A stretch of DNA of 64,000 bases, taken from contig NZ_JOMJ01000004.1 in NCBI RefSeq assembly GCF_000711295.1, positions 186,001-250,000 on the forward strand, in the 5' to 3' direction. Below are positions 52,549 to 61,931 of the stretch, in pieces. The stretch's first letter is position 1, and the number at the start of each line of letters is the position of its first letter. Source of the DNA: Desulfohalovibrio reitneri. Its GTDB lineage: Bacteria > Desulfobacterota > Desulfovibrionia > Desulfovibrionales > Desulfovibrionaceae. Both the position numbers and the translations under genes were made by a program. The notes under the pieces are model-generated. The model worked only from the letters and a program-made list of their open reading frames with translations. It did no database searches and had not been told where the DNA came from.

Positions 52549-53973
52549 TTATTGGCCGTTGAGGGCGAAGTTGCGCTCGCCCATGGAGACATAGAGGCGG
52601 GCCATGGCCTTCTGGTAGTCGGCCAGGGCGGTGGAGAGCTGGCTCTCGGCGTCGCTGACCCGTTCCTGGGCGTCCAGCACGTCCGTGTTGGTGCCCACCT
52701 GGGCTTGGTAGCGGGCCACGGCCATGCGGTAGCCCTCCCGGGCCGCCTCCAGCGACTTGCGGGCCACGGAGATGCGGTCGGCCGCTTCCTGCAGGTCCAG
52801 GCGGTTGCGCTTGACCTCGAAGGAGGCGTCCAGGCGGGTGTTGGCCAGTTCGCTCTCCAGCGCGCCCACCTGCTCCTTGGTTTCGCGGTAGGCGAAATAG
52901 TTCTCGCCCATCTCGAAAAAGGTCCAGCGGGCGTTGGCCCCGATGGACCATTCGGAATACTGCGTTTCGTTGACTTGGTCGCCCTGGGCGGCCGGGGTCA
53001 TGCCGAACTGGGAGTAGTCGTAAGTGCCCTCGAGCTTGGGGTAGAACTCCGAGGCGGCGATCTTGACGTCCTTGCGGGCGATGGAGACGGCCTTGCGGGC
53101 GATGTCCAGGTCCGGCCGCTGGCGGTAGGCCCGGGCCAGACAGTCGGTCAGGCTCAGTTGGAAGGGCCGGTAGGTCAGCTCGCCGTCGTAGGCGGTGGCC
53201 TTTTCCAGGGGCAGGCCGATGAGGGTGTTCAGCCGGGCCATCTGGGTGTCAACGGTGTTTTTGTCCGTGAGCAGCTCCTGCTCGGCTGTGGCCAGGTCAA
53301 CCTCCGCCTGCAGCACGTCCAGCTTGGGGCGCAGGCCCACGTCGTAGAAGGCGCTGGTGACTTGCAGCTGCGACTGCAGCCTGGCCACGGAGTCCTGGGA
53401 GTTCTTCACGTCCATGCGCGCCTTGAGCAGGTCCAGGAAGTTTGTCTGCACGGTTTCGATGAGTTGCAGCTCGGCCTGGTCCAGCTGGGCCTGGGCCTGC
53501 TCCTCGGACAGGGCGGCCCGCTGGTAGCTGGAAAGCAACCTGAAGCCCTGAAAGATGGGCTGGGTGATGTTGAAGGTGAAGGTCCAGCGGTTCTGGGAGC
53601 CGGTGGGGATGTTGGCCACGGTGGGCTCTCGTCCCTGGTGCTCGAAGGCGTACCCCGCGGTGAAGTCCGGCCCCAGGGCGGAGCGGGCGCTCTTGCTGCC
53701 GTACTGGCGGCTGGAGAGCTGGGCCCGCGCCTGGGATATCTGGGGGTTCAGCCGCAGACCGCGCCGCACCGTGCGGGAAAGGTCGAACGAACCGTCCGTT
53801 TCCCCTTCCTCGCCCGGCGGGGAGATGCCGCCGATGCCGGTGCTTGTTTCGGCCTGGGCCTCGGCGTGTTCCTCGGCCAGGGGCATGCCGTCCTGGGCCG
53901 CGGCCGGGCAGGCGAGAAGTACGAGAAGAAGAGCCAGGCAAGAGAGTGCGGCTTGCTGGAGAGTCTGCTGCAT
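52549..53973 (-). CDS. TolC-family outer membrane efflux protein
   Basis: Protein of 474 residues. A signal peptide (LSCLALLLVLLACPAAAQ) leads to two outer-membrane efflux protein repeats with long periplasmic helices, visible as repeated heptad segments such as RAALSEEQAQAQLDQAELQLIETVQTNFLDLLKARMDV and YQAQVGTNTDVLDAQERVSDAESQLSTALADYQKAMARLYV. It would form a trimeric channel across the outer membrane. An RND adaptor and pump lie 1 kb away on the opposite strand and are likely partners. Confidence 0.9.
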   Translation of the reverse strand: MQQTLQQAALSCLALLLVLLACPAAAQDGMPLAEEHAEAQAETSTGIGGISPPGEEGETDGSFDLSRTVRRGLRLNPQISQARAQLSSRQYGSKSARSALGPDFTAGYAFEHQGREPTVANIPTGSQNRWTFTFNITQPIFQGFRLLSSYQRAALSEEQAQAQLDQAELQLIETVQTNFLDLLKARMDVKNSQDSVARLQSQLQVTSAFYDVGLRPKLDVLQAEVDLATAEQELLTDKNTVDTQMARLNTLIGLPLEKATAYDGELTYRPFQLSLTDCLARAYRQRPDLDIARKAVSIARKDVKIAASEFYPKLEGTYDYSQFGMTPAAQGDQVNETQYSEWSIGANARWTFFEMGENYFAYRETKEQVGALESELANTRLDASFEVKRNRLDLQEAADRISVARKSLEAAREGYRMAVARYQAQVGTNTDVLDAQERVSDAESQLSTALADYQKAMARLYVSMGERNFALNGQ

Positions 53974-54115
53974 GAATAGTCCTCGCGGGGTCGGTGCCGC
54001 CGGCGGGAGCCAGCGAATCCGCAGAAAGGTAGCAAAAGCCGGGGGAAATGGAAATCTCCAAGTGGAGACAAAATTTTCCCATTACATCCGGCCCCTTGTG
54101 AGGAATTTTTGAATG

Positions 54116-54628
54116 TCACGCCCCCAGTAGGTAGGCTTCCCGCTTCTTCGCCCCGAAACGCAGGGCGTCCTGGGTGTCGTGCATGAAGATGTCCAACTGG
54201 CGCCGTTTGTCCTTGGCCATGAGGTCGTCGATGACGAATACGCCCTCGCCCTGAATGTAGACGCGCCGTCCGAAAACCCACCCCTGCTGGAAAAGGTCGC
54301 GCGATACGGCCACGATGCCGTGGCGCACCTTGTTGTTGGTGGCCGTCAGGGTGGGGGTGGAGTCGGTTTCCTGTTCGCGCGGGCTGTATGCCGTGACCGT
54401 GACCTTGCGCCGGCGGTTGGCCTGGTGGATGAGGCTTCGGTTGATGAAGGCCAGTTTGTGCAGCGTGACCACCGACTTGGCGTTCTCCTTGCTGGAGGCC
54501 CTGAGCAGGGCGAGTTCCTGGCGCAGTTCGTCGATGCGGTCGGCTTGGCTCTCGATTTGCCGCAGGCCCAGACCCAGGGTGGCGAACACGCCCAGCAGGG
54601 CGACTACAGCGATAAGACGTGTCAGCAT
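54116..54628 (-). CDS. 3D-domain protein (MltA-like beta-barrel)
   Basis: Protein of 170 residues. An N-terminal membrane anchor (IAVVALLGVFATLGLGL) and a short coiled coil (QADRIDELRQELALLRASSKENA) precede a 3D domain: KVTVTAYSPREQETDSTPTLTATNNKVRHGIVAVSRDL, QGEGVFVIDDLMAKDKRRQLDIFM, with the three conserved aspartates. Such domains occur in peptidoglycan-cleaving enzymes. This one is probably periplasmic and acts on the cell wall, but activity is not shown. Confidence 0.82.
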   Translation of the reverse strand: MLTRLIAVVALLGVFATLGLGLRQIESQADRIDELRQELALLRASSKENAKSVVTLHKLAFINRSLIHQANRRRKVTVTAYSPREQETDSTPTLTATNNKVRHGIVAVSRDLFQQGWVFGRRVYIQGEGVFVIDDLMAKDKRRQLDIFMHDTQDALRFGAKKREAYLLGA

Positions 54629-54685
54629 GGCGGTACTCCTTTACTTCCTATCCCCAGCATGCGGACAAGGAACGCACATTGTCCT

Positions 54686-54713
54686 ACTTTACCAGGAAAA
54701 AGACGTCTTGCAA
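54686..54713 (-). promoter_or_regulatory. Candidate promoter of the 3D-domain gene
   Basis: On the minus strand TTGCAA, a 16-base spacer and TAAAGT would place the start near 54679, about 50 bases before the start codon. Confidence 0.45.
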
Positions 54714-54904
54714 GCACGGCAAGATTCACCAATCCTTCAGTTTTTTGCGGCATCCCCCCGAACCCCGCGAATGGCGGGGGGCGCTGGGCGCCATCTTTTT
54801 CACGCCCGCTCCGCCGGGTTCGCGGGGGGCGCTGTCAGCGCCGCGGGACGAGTGGGCCGGAATCGGCCCGTCCCGGGCGGTTGCCGGTTTGTGGTCCGGG
54901 GGCG

Positions 54905-54933
54905 TTGCATTACGGGTGGCGTGCGGCTATATT
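54905..54933 (+). promoter_or_regulatory. Sigma70-type promoter of the RND efflux operon
   Basis: TTGCAT, a 17-base spacer and TATATT lie 30 bases before the GTG start of the adaptor gene, giving a leader of about 23 bases. The remaining intergenic DNA (54714-54904) holds only G-rich short repeats (a 12-base direct repeat at 54775-54786 and 54823-54834) and no gene that I can support. Confidence 0.6.
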
Positions 54934-54962
54934 CTCCCTCTTTGTCTGCCAAGGAGTGAACG

Positions 54963-56024
54963 GTGTTCCGGATTCTGCTGTTTTTCCCCGTGCTTTTGGC
55001 GGCCCTCTGTCCGCCGCTCTCCGCTTCCGCCCAGGACGGGCGCCCCCCCGCCAGTGTGGTGGTGGACGAGGTACGCCGCGGCGATGTGGCCCCCACCAAC
55101 CGCTTCGTCGGCTCGGTCTATTTCGGCGAGTCCTCCCAAGTGGCCAGCGAAGTGGCCGGGCGGGTGGAGTCCTACCACTTCGACCACGGCGGCCTTGTCG
55201 GCCAGGGCGATGTGCTGGCGCGCCTGAACACCGAGCTGCTGCGCAAGGAATTGGAAGCCAAGCGGGCCGAACTGGAACAGGCCCGTGTCAACCTGCGTCA
55301 GGCGGAGCTGGATTATCGCCGCCTGAAGCAACTTTTCGAGTCAGGTTCCGTTTCCCAGCAGGAATATGACGACAAGCGCTTCGCCAGGCTGGCCCTGCAG
55401 AGCAGGGTGGCCTCTCTGGAAGCCGAGGTCGCCCGGCTGGACGTGGAAATTTCCAAGGCGGTCATCCGCGCCCCCTTCGACGGCGTGGTCCTCTCCCGCG
55501 ACGTGGCCAGGGGAGAGTGGCTGGACGTGGGCCAGGCCATTGGCGAAATCGGCCGCCACGACGTCATGCGCGTGGTGGTGGAGGTGCCCCAGGAGGTGCT
55601 GGCCCACCTGCCCGAAGACGGCACCGTGTCCGTGACCGTCGGCGGCAGGGAGCTCTCCGGCGAGAACCTGCGGCTGGCCCCCAAGGGCTCCATCTCCACC
55701 CGCACCTTCCCGGTGCATGTGGACGTGCCCAACCCCGGATTCCTGGCGGAGGGCATGGAGGCCGTGGTCAGCCTGCCCTCCGCCGGCATGCGGGAGAGCT
55801 TGCTGGTCCCACGCGACGCGGTCATCTCCGTGCGCGGCACCCTGGCGGTGTTCGCGGTGCGCGGAGGCAAGGCGGTCATGGTCCCGGTCGAGGTGGTCGG
55901 CTACCAGGGCATGTCCGCCGGCATCTCCCCCAAGGCGCCGCTGGAGCCGGGCGAGTCCGTGGTGGTCAAGGGCAACGAGCGGCTGCGACCCGACCAGCCG
56001 GTAAACCCCCAGCCCGTGCGGTAG
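54963..56024 (+). CDS. RND efflux periplasmic adaptor
   Basis: Protein of 353 residues. A signal peptide (ILLFFPVLLAALCPPLSASAQ) is followed by the membrane-fusion-protein architecture: biotin-lipoyl-like half-motifs (GRVESYHFDHGGLVGQGDVLARLNTELL and KAVIRAPFDGVVLSRDVARGEWLDVG), a coiled-coil hairpin between them (KELEAKRAELEQARVNLRQAELDY), and a beta-barrel region. It bridges the inner-membrane pump and an outer-membrane channel. Starts with GTG preceded by AAGGAG; two bases separate it from the pump gene. Confidence 0.93.
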   Translation: MFRILLFFPVLLAALCPPLSASAQDGRPPASVVVDEVRRGDVAPTNRFVGSVYFGESSQVASEVAGRVESYHFDHGGLVGQGDVLARLNTELLRKELEAKRAELEQARVNLRQAELDYRRLKQLFESGSVSQQEYDDKRFARLALQSRVASLEAEVARLDVEISKAVIRAPFDGVVLSRDVARGEWLDVGQAIGEIGRHDVMRVVVEVPQEVLAHLPEDGTVSVTVGGRELSGENLRLAPKGSISTRTFPVHVDVPNPGFLAEGMEAVVSLPSAGMRESLLVPRDAVISVRGTLAVFAVRGGKAVMVPVEVVGYQGMSAGISPKAPLEPGESVVVKGNERLRPDQPVNPQPVR

Positions 56025-56025
56025 C

Positions 56026-59000
56026 ATGGATCCGGTAAGCTTTTCCGTACGCAACCCCGTCACCGTGCTGGTGGGGGTCATCCTGGTGGTCATGTTCGGC
56101 CTCATCGGCCTTTCCCGCATGCCCTACCAGCTGTCTCCGGACGTCACCGAGCCGGAGATCACTGTGGAGACCACCTGGCCCGGGGCCACGCCCTACGAGG
56201 TGGAGCGCGACATCATTGAGGAGCAGGAGGATGTGCTCAAGGGCATCCCCCGCCTGCGGGAGATGGTCTCGGAGTCCTACAACTCCCTGGGCACCATCAC
56301 CCTGCGCTTCGAGGTGGGCACGGAGATCGACAACGCCCTGCTGCGCGTCTCCAACAAGCTGGAAGAGGTGCCCGAGTATCCGGACACCGCGGACAAGCCC
56401 ATAATCCTGGCCACCGGCGCCAACACGTCCCCGGTCATCTGGACGCTGCTGCGCCCCCGCGAGGGCAACGAGCGGGACATCGCCACCTACAAGACCTTCT
56501 TTGAAAACGACGTCCGGCAGTACCTGGAGCGCGTGCCCGGCGTGGCCGACCTCTTCATCGGCGGCGGCACCGAGCGCGAGATGCACGTCATCGTGGACCC
56601 GGTGAAGCTGGCCGCCCACAACCTGACCATCGGCAAGCTCTCCTCCATCCTGCGCGCCGAGAACAGCAACGTGGCAGCGGGCAACATGGACCTCGGCCGC
56701 CGCGACTACCGCATCCGCACCACCGGCGACTTCCAGAGCCCCGAGGACATCCTCTCCGTGGTGGTGGACTCCACCGGCCAGCGCCGCATCACCGTGGGCG
56801 ACCTGGGCACCGTGCGCTTTGGTTTCGAGAAAAAAGACACGGCCATGCTCCACAACGGGGAGCCGGCCATGGTGGTGGGCATCAAGCCCGAGCCGGGGGC
56901 CAACGTCCTGTCCATGACCAACGCCGCGGAAAAGGTGGTCAAAGAACTCAACGACGGCATTCTCAAGGACAACGACGTCAAGCTGGACTGGGTCTACGAC
57001 CAGCGCCCCTACATCAACGGGGCCATCGACCTGGTGCAGCGGAACATCCTCATCGGCGCCATCCTGGCGGCCATCGTCCTGCTGCTTTTCCTGCGCTCCA
57101 TCACAGCCACGGTCATCGTGGGCGTGGCCATCCCCATTTCCGTCATCGGCTCCTTCATTTTCCTCAACGCCCTTGGCCGCAATCTCAACGTGGTCTCCAT
57201 GGCGGGCATCTCCTTCGCCGTGGGCATGTTGGTGGACAACGCCATCGTGGTGCTGGAGAACGTGGACCGACACCGTTCCATGGGCAAGGCCGCTCACAGG
57301 GCGGCCATCGACGGCACCCGCGAGGTGTGGGGCGCGGTGCTGGCCTCCACCCTGACCACCGTGGCAGTTTTCCTGCCCGTGGTCTTTATCGAGGAAGAGG
57401 CGGGACAGCTCTTCAAGGACATCGCCATCGCGGTGACATGCGCCATCTCCCTGTCCCTTTTCGTCTCGATCTCGGTCATCCCCATGCTCTCCTCCTTCCT
57501 TTTCCGGCTGGCCGGCAAAAAGGGCGGCGGGGAGAAGAACGGCAAGCCGCGCATCGGCCCGGTGGACCGGGCGGGCGAGCTCCTTGTCTCGGGCATCTCC
57601 GGGCTGGTCTCCCTGGCAATCCGCACCCCGCTTTCCCGGATAGCCACCATGGTGCTGCTCACCTCCCTGGCGGTGGGCCTCACCGTGGGGCTTTTCCCCA
57701 AGATGGAGTACCTGCCGCAAGGCAACCGCAACCTCATCATCAACGTGCTGGTGCCCCCGCCGGGGCTGTCCTACGAGGAGCGCAGCCAGATCGGCCACTC
57801 CATCTTCGACATGGCCGGGCCCTACTTCGGCGAGCCCAAGGACGGCTTCCCGGCCATCAAGCAGATGTTCTTCGTCTCCGGCACCCAGTTCAACATCTGC
57901 GGCGCCATCGCCAGGGACGAGAGCAGGGCGGCCGAGCTCATCCCGCTCTTCAACCGCTTTCTGGGCTCCATACCCGGCATCTTCGGCGTCTCCATCCAGG
58001 CCTCCATTTTCGAGCAGGGCATCGGCCAGGGCCGCACCATTTCCATCGATGTCTCCGGGCAGTCCATCGAGAGCATCGCCCAGGGCGCGGGCGGTCTCTT
58101 CGGCATGGTGCAAAAGAGTATCCCCGGCGCCCAGGTTCGCCCCGTGCCATCCCTGGAGCTGCTCTATCCCGAGGTGGTCTTCGAGCCCCTGCGCGACCGC
58201 GTTCGCGCCGCAGGGCTCTCCACCTCCGAGCTTGGACAGGCCGTGGACGTGCTCATGGACGGACGGCAGATCTCCGAATTCCGCGAGGTGGGACAGAAAA
58301 CCATCGACCTTGTGCTGAAGGCCTCCCAGGAGGACGTGCCCACGCCCGAGGCCCTGTACGACCAGCTTGTGGCCACGCCGGAGGGAAGGGCCGTGCCCTT
58401 GTCTTCCCTGGCCTCCATAAAGCGGGACTACGGCATCTCCCAGATCCGCCACTTCGAGCGGCGGCGGACCATCACCCTGCAGGTCACTCCCCCCAGGGAA
58501 ATGGCCCTGCAGGCGGCCATGGAAACCATCCAGGACGAGATTGTGCCCCAGGCCAGGCAGACCGGGATGCTGGAAGGCCTGCGGGTCTCCCTTTCCGGCG
58601 CGGCGGACAAGCTCACCACCACCCGCGTGGCCCTGCAGGACAACTTCCTGCTGGCCCTGGCCATCACCTACCTGCTCATGTCCGCCTTGTTCGGCAACTT
58701 CATCTACCCCTTCATCATCCTCTTCACCGTGCCCCTGGCCGCGGCCGGTGGATTCCTGGGACTGTGGCTGCAGAACGCCTTCCTCAAGCCCCAGCCCATG
58801 GACATCGTGACCATGCTCGGCTTCATCATCCTGGTGGGCGTGGTGGTCAACAACGCCATCCTCATCGTGCACCAAGCCCTCAACAACCTGCGCGATCACG
58901 GCATGGACCGCAGGCAGGCCGTCATGGAGTCCGTGCGCACGCGGCTGCGGCCCATCTACATGTCCGCGGCCACCTCCATCTTCGGCATGCTGCCCCTGGC

Positions 59001-59154
59001 CCTGGCCCCCGGACCCGGCTCGGAACTCTACCGGGGACTGGGCGCGGTTGTGCTGGGCGGCCTGGCCCTGTCCACCGTGTTCACCGTATTTGTCATCCCC
59101 TCTTTGCTGATGTTCTTCATTCGCATGGAGAAGCAGCCCGACGCGGAGGAGTAA
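56026..59154 (+). CDS. RND-family efflux pump
   Basis: Protein of 1042 residues with the 12-helix RND plan: one helix near the N-terminus, a large periplasmic loop, a helix cluster (IDLVQRNILIGAILAAIVLLLFLRSITATVIVGVAIPISVIGSF), and the same pattern repeated in the second half. The TM4 motif reads GMLVDNAIVVLENVDRHRS, so one of the two acidic residues of AcrB is Asn, as in many non-HAE1 relatives. It exports drugs or other compounds using the proton gradient. Substrate unknown. No regulator lies beside it. Confidence 0.94.
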   Translation: MDPVSFSVRNPVTVLVGVILVVMFGLIGLSRMPYQLSPDVTEPEITVETTWPGATPYEVERDIIEEQEDVLKGIPRLREMVSESYNSLGTITLRFEVGTEIDNALLRVSNKLEEVPEYPDTADKPIILATGANTSPVIWTLLRPREGNERDIATYKTFFENDVRQYLERVPGVADLFIGGGTEREMHVIVDPVKLAAHNLTIGKLSSILRAENSNVAAGNMDLGRRDYRIRTTGDFQSPEDILSVVVDSTGQRRITVGDLGTVRFGFEKKDTAMLHNGEPAMVVGIKPEPGANVLSMTNAAEKVVKELNDGILKDNDVKLDWVYDQRPYINGAIDLVQRNILIGAILAAIVLLLFLRSITATVIVGVAIPISVIGSFIFLNALGRNLNVVSMAGISFAVGMLVDNAIVVLENVDRHRSMGKAAHRAAIDGTREVWGAVLASTLTTVAVFLPVVFIEEEAGQLFKDIAIAVTCAISLSLFVSISVIPMLSSFLFRLAGKKGGGEKNGKPRIGPVDRAGELLVSGISGLVSLAIRTPLSRIATMVLLTSLAVGLTVGLFPKMEYLPQGNRNLIINVLVPPPGLSYEERSQIGHSIFDMAGPYFGEPKDGFPAIKQMFFVSGTQFNICGAIARDESRAAELIPLFNRFLGSIPGIFGVSIQASIFEQGIGQGRTISIDVSGQSIESIAQGAGGLFGMVQKSIPGAQVRPVPSLELLYPEVVFEPLRDRVRAAGLSTSELGQAVDVLMDGRQISEFREVGQKTIDLVLKASQEDVPTPEALYDQLVATPEGRAVPLSSLASIKRDYGISQIRHFERRRTITLQVTPPREMALQAAMETIQDEIVPQARQTGMLEGLRVSLSGAADKLTTTRVALQDNFLLALAITYLLMSALFGNFIYPFIILFTVPLAAAGGFLGLWLQNAFLKPQPMDIVTMLGFIILVGVVVNNAILIVHQALNNLRDHGMDRRQAVMESVRTRLRPIYMSAATSIFGMLPLALAPGPGSELYRGLGAVVLGGLALSTVFTVFVIPSLLMFFIRMEKQPDAEE

Positions 59155-59742
59155 ATGGAAATCCTTGGCATTAGCGCCTCGCCGCGCAAAAACGGCAACA
59201 GCGACAAGATCCTGGCGGCCGCCCTGGAAGCGGCCGAGGGAGCGGGGGCGTCCACCCGCGCCGCGCACCTGCGCGATTACCGATTCGATTCCTGCACCGG
59301 CTGCGAAAAGTGCCGCCGCGACAAGATCTGTACCTGCATGGTGGACGGCATGACCACCCTCTATCCTCTCTTCCAGGAGGCAAAGGGGCTCCTGCTGGTC
59401 ACGCCAGTGCACACTTACAACGTCACGGCCATGCTCAAGGCCTTCATCGACCGCCTTTACTGCTTCTACGACTTCACCAACGACCGCCCCCGGGGCTGGT
59501 CCTCCCGCCTGGCGGGCCAGAACCGCAAGGCCGCCCTGGCCTGCATCGGCGAACAGGCGGAAGAGGAAGACCTCGGCCTGGCCATGCCCGCCATGCGCCT
59601 GCCCCTCCTCTCCCACGACTACGAGATCGTGGCCGAACTCCCCGTCCTCAACCTTTTCGACGCCGGACGCGCTGCCAAACACCCGGAAATCATGAGCCAA
59701 GCCGCTGATATGGGCCGCAAATTGGCGGAAGCATTGAAGTAG
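59155..59742 (+). CDS. Iron-sulfur flavoprotein / NADPH-dependent FMN reductase family
   Basis: Protein of 195 residues, flavodoxin-like fold: GISASPRKNGNSDKIL binds FMN phosphate, and LLLVTPVHTYNVTAMLKAFIDRLY is the second flavin loop. A compact cysteine motif (Cys47, Cys50, Cys53, Cys59, with Cys61 nearby) resembles the [4Fe-4S] site of archaeal and bacterial iron-sulfur flavoproteins. It likely passes electrons to oxygen, peroxide or another acceptor. It starts directly at the pump stop codon, so it is probably in the same transcript. Confidence 0.85.
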   Translation: MEILGISASPRKNGNSDKILAAALEAAEGAGASTRAAHLRDYRFDSCTGCEKCRRDKICTCMVDGMTTLYPLFQEAKGLLLVTPVHTYNVTAMLKAFIDRLYCFYDFTNDRPRGWSSRLAGQNRKAALACIGEQAEEEDLGLAMPAMRLPLLSHDYEIVAELPVLNLFDAGRAAKHPEIMSQAADMGRKLAEALK

Positions 59743-59759
59743 GAAAGAAGGGAAGCTGG

Positions 59760-60045
59760 GAAGAAAGGGAAGATTTCGCCCTGCGGGCGACCAGGGGGCT
59801 GCGCGCCCCCTGGTCCCTGCGGCAAAGTAACTTTGCATGTGTTTCGCGGGTTGGCACACGGTGGTTCGCGAAAGTGGGAACCCCGGCGCATGGGTGATTG
59901 CGGAGGGCATCTACCCGGTAAAGCAAAGCTCCGCCGTTTGGCGACAGATGCGTTGGACGCGAAATTGGGCAGTACACCCCCTTTTCCCACTGCCCTGCAC
60001 AACACCCCCGTCAGCCATCGTGCATTCCCCTCCACCACTCTTCCC
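59760..60045. repeat. Dispersed structured repeat, copy B (uninterrupted)
   Basis: No gene is supported between 59743 and 60113. The sequence shares ordered blocks with 22975-24290: hairpin 1 CGCCC/GGGCG (59777-59789), hairpin 2 CCAGGGGGC/GCCCCCTGG (59791-59813), hairpin 3 GCAAAGT/ACTTTGC (59822-59836), TTTGCATGTGTTTCGCGGG, and a 35-base block at 59935-59969. The hairpins differ from copy A by compensating changes. It marks the empty site for the IS in copy A. Confidence 0.75.
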
Positions 60046-60050
60046 ACACC

Positions 60051-60089
60051 AAAAAAATGGCGCTGGAAACCGACGGTTTCCAGCGCCAT
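60051..60089 (-). terminator. Intrinsic terminator of the amino acid ABC operon
   Basis: A perfect 15-pair stem (60057-60071 with 60075-60089) with a three-base loop, followed on the minus strand by six or seven T. It lies 25 bases after the stop of the ATPase gene. Confidence 0.9.
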
Positions 60090-60113
60090 TTTCAGTGATA
60101 TAATTTCGCTTTC

Positions 60114-60845
60114 CTACAGGATTTGGCTGAGGAAGAGTTTGGTGCGTTCGTGTTCCGGGGTTTGGAAGAAGTGTTCCGGGGTGCCGGTTTCCAGGATGCG
60201 TCCCATGTCCATAAACAGGACGCGGTCGGCCACTTCGCGGGCGAAGCCCATCTCGTGGGTGACAACGACCATGGTCATGCCTTCCTTGGCCAGGGTTTTC
60301 ATGACGTCCAGCACTTCGCCGACCATTTCCGGGTCAAGGGCGGAAGTGGGTTCGTCGAAGAGCATGACTTTTGGGGTCATGGCCAGGGAGCGGGCGATGG
60401 CCACGCGCTGCTGCTGTCCGCCGGAGAGGTTGTCCGGGTAGGAGCGCGCCTTGTCCGCCAAGCCCACGCGGTTGAGGAGGCGTTCGGCGTTTTCCTTGGC
60501 TTCCTTGCCGCCGCGTTTGCGCACCACCTGCTGGGCCAGGGTGAGGTTCTCCAGCACGGTCTTGTGGGGGAAGAGGTTGAACTGCTGAAAGACCATGCCC
60601 ATTTCGGCGCGGGCCTTGTTGATGTTGGTCTTGGAGTCGAGAATGTCCACACCGTCCACCCAGACGTGTCCCTCGTCGGCGTATTCCAGCCGGTTGAGGC
60701 AGCGCAGGAAGGTGGACTTGCCCGAGCCGGAGGGGCCGATGATGACCACCACCTCGCCGCGCTGGATTTCGGCTGAGACCTTGTCCAGGGCGGTGATGCG
60801 CTCGGGGATGAAGAAGTACTTGGTTACGTTTTCCGCCTTGATCAC
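60114..60845 (-). CDS. Polar amino acid ABC transporter, ATP-binding protein
   Basis: Protein of 243 residues (GlnQ/HisP type). Walker [20 protein letters not shown], signature [17 protein letters not shown], Walker [16 protein letters not shown] and the switch histidine in [17 protein letters not shown] are all intact. It powers uptake of a polar amino acid with the permease and binding protein encoded upstream. The GTG start overlaps the permease stop (GTGA). Confidence 0.95.
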   Translation of the reverse strand: MIKAENVTKYFFIPERITALDKVSAEIQRGEVVVIIGPSGSGKSTFLRCLNRLEYADEGHVWVDGVDILDSKTNINKARAEMGMVFQQFNLFPHKTVLENLTLAQQVVRKRGGKEAKENAERLLNRVGLADKARSYPDNLSGGQQQRVAIARSLAMTPKVMLFDEPTSALDPEMVGEVLDVMKTLAKEGMTMVVVTHEMGFAREVADRVLFMDMGRILETGTPEHFFQTPEHERTKLFLSQIL

Positions 60846-61846
60846 TGCACCATTCTCCTCTCGAGGTATTGGGTGAAGAGGGAGAGGGCCGCGGTCAGGA
60901 TGAGGTAGAGCAGGGCGCAGACGATCCACATCTCGAAGGGCTGCAGCGATGTGGTGACAATCTCTCGGGTGGCCTTGGTCAGCTCGCGGATGGCGATGAT
61001 GCCCAACAGCGAGGAGTCCTTGACCAGGGAGATGAACTGTCCGGCCAGCGGCGGCAGGATGCGCCTGAGCGCCTGCGGCAGGATGACGTGCCGCATGGAC
61101 TCGAAGGAATTCATGCCCAGGGAGCGGGCGGCCTCGATTTGACCCCTGTGGATGGACTGGATGCCGGCGCGCACGATCTCGCCCACATAGGCCCCGGAGA
61201 AGAAGGCCAGCGAGGCCACGCCGAACCACAGTGGCGGGAGCTGGGGCAGGCCCTGCGTGTTGAGGATGTCGTTGATGAGCGTGCCGAACAGGAAATACCA
61301 GATGAATATCTGCACCAACAGCGGCGTGCCGCGCACAAGCTCGATGTAGGTGATGGACCACGACTTGAGAAAGGGATTGTCGGAGATGCGGCAGATGCCG
61401 GTTATCAATCCCAGCAGGACGCCGAAGATAATGCCGATGAAGGAGACCTTCAGCGTCATCCATAAGCCGATGAGCAAGAGCCCCGGCTTGGTTTCGTGGT
61501 AGGTGCCGACGACGTCCCCCATGTACATGAAGTCGCCCTCGGAAGCCATGACCTCGCCTGTGGCGGGCATGGTGTAGGTCTCTTCCCCGTCCGGTCCCTC
61601 GATAGTGATGCTTGTCTGTTCACCTTTTGTGGTGATGGATTCGATCTCGCCGGGTACTTCGGCGCGTACTTCGATATCGGTTTCGGCGATGAAGTATTTG
61701 GGGACGTTGTACCATCTCCAGACATAGTCCACGGAGATGGACGCGTAATAGAAGAGGCCGATGACAACGACGACCGAGGCGATGAAAGCGGAACGCCAGA
61801 ATAGCTTGTATCCGGGGCCTCTTCGGGTCAGCAAGCCGGAACTCAT
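60842..61846 (-). CDS. Polar amino acid ABC transporter, permease with inserted extracytoplasmic segment
   Basis: Protein of 334 residues, longer than the usual 220-240. After the first helix (about residues 18-36) comes an 80-residue hydrophilic segment (for example [21 protein letters not shown] and [20 protein letters not shown]) that resembles a small beta domain. The normal HisM/GlnP permease follows from [26 protein letters not shown], with the EAA-type loop [29 protein letters not shown]. The insert may contact the binding protein. A single permease gene implies a homodimer. Confidence 0.92.
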   Translation of the reverse strand: MSSGLLTRRGPGYKLFWRSAFIASVVVVIGLFYYASISVDYVWRWYNVPKYFIAETDIEVRAEVPGEIESITTKGEQTSITIEGPDGEETYTMPATGEVMASEGDFMYMGDVVGTYHETKPGLLLIGLWMTLKVSFIGIIFGVLLGLITGICRISDNPFLKSWSITYIELVRGTPLLVQIFIWYFLFGTLINDILNTQGLPQLPPLWFGVASLAFFSGAYVGEIVRAGIQSIHRGQIEAARSLGMNSFESMRHVILPQALRRILPPLAGQFISLVKDSSLLGIIAIRELTKATREIVTTSLQPFEMWIVCALLYLILTAALSLFTQYLERRMVQ

Positions 61847-61880
61847 GGCGGGCCTTCTCCTTGGAGCCTGCGTTGGACAA

Positions 61881-61909
61881 AAAAATGGGGAGGCCCGATG
61901 GGCCTCCCC
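61881..61909 (-). terminator. Intrinsic terminator between binding protein and permease genes
   Basis: Ten-pair stem (61887-61896 with 61900-61909) with a three-base loop, followed on the minus strand by a T-rich run. Placed inside the operon, it probably allows partial read-through, so that the binding protein is made in excess over the membrane parts. Confidence 0.82.
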
Positions 61910-61931
61910 GGGGCCGCTCAGGGGCGGCCGG

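Noticed and set aside
55966-59910. A 1314-codon open frame on the minus strand, opposite the RND pump
   Set aside because: It is a shadow of the RND gene. The product is rich in Gly, His, Gln and Val with no family motif, while the plus strand encodes a clear RND pump.
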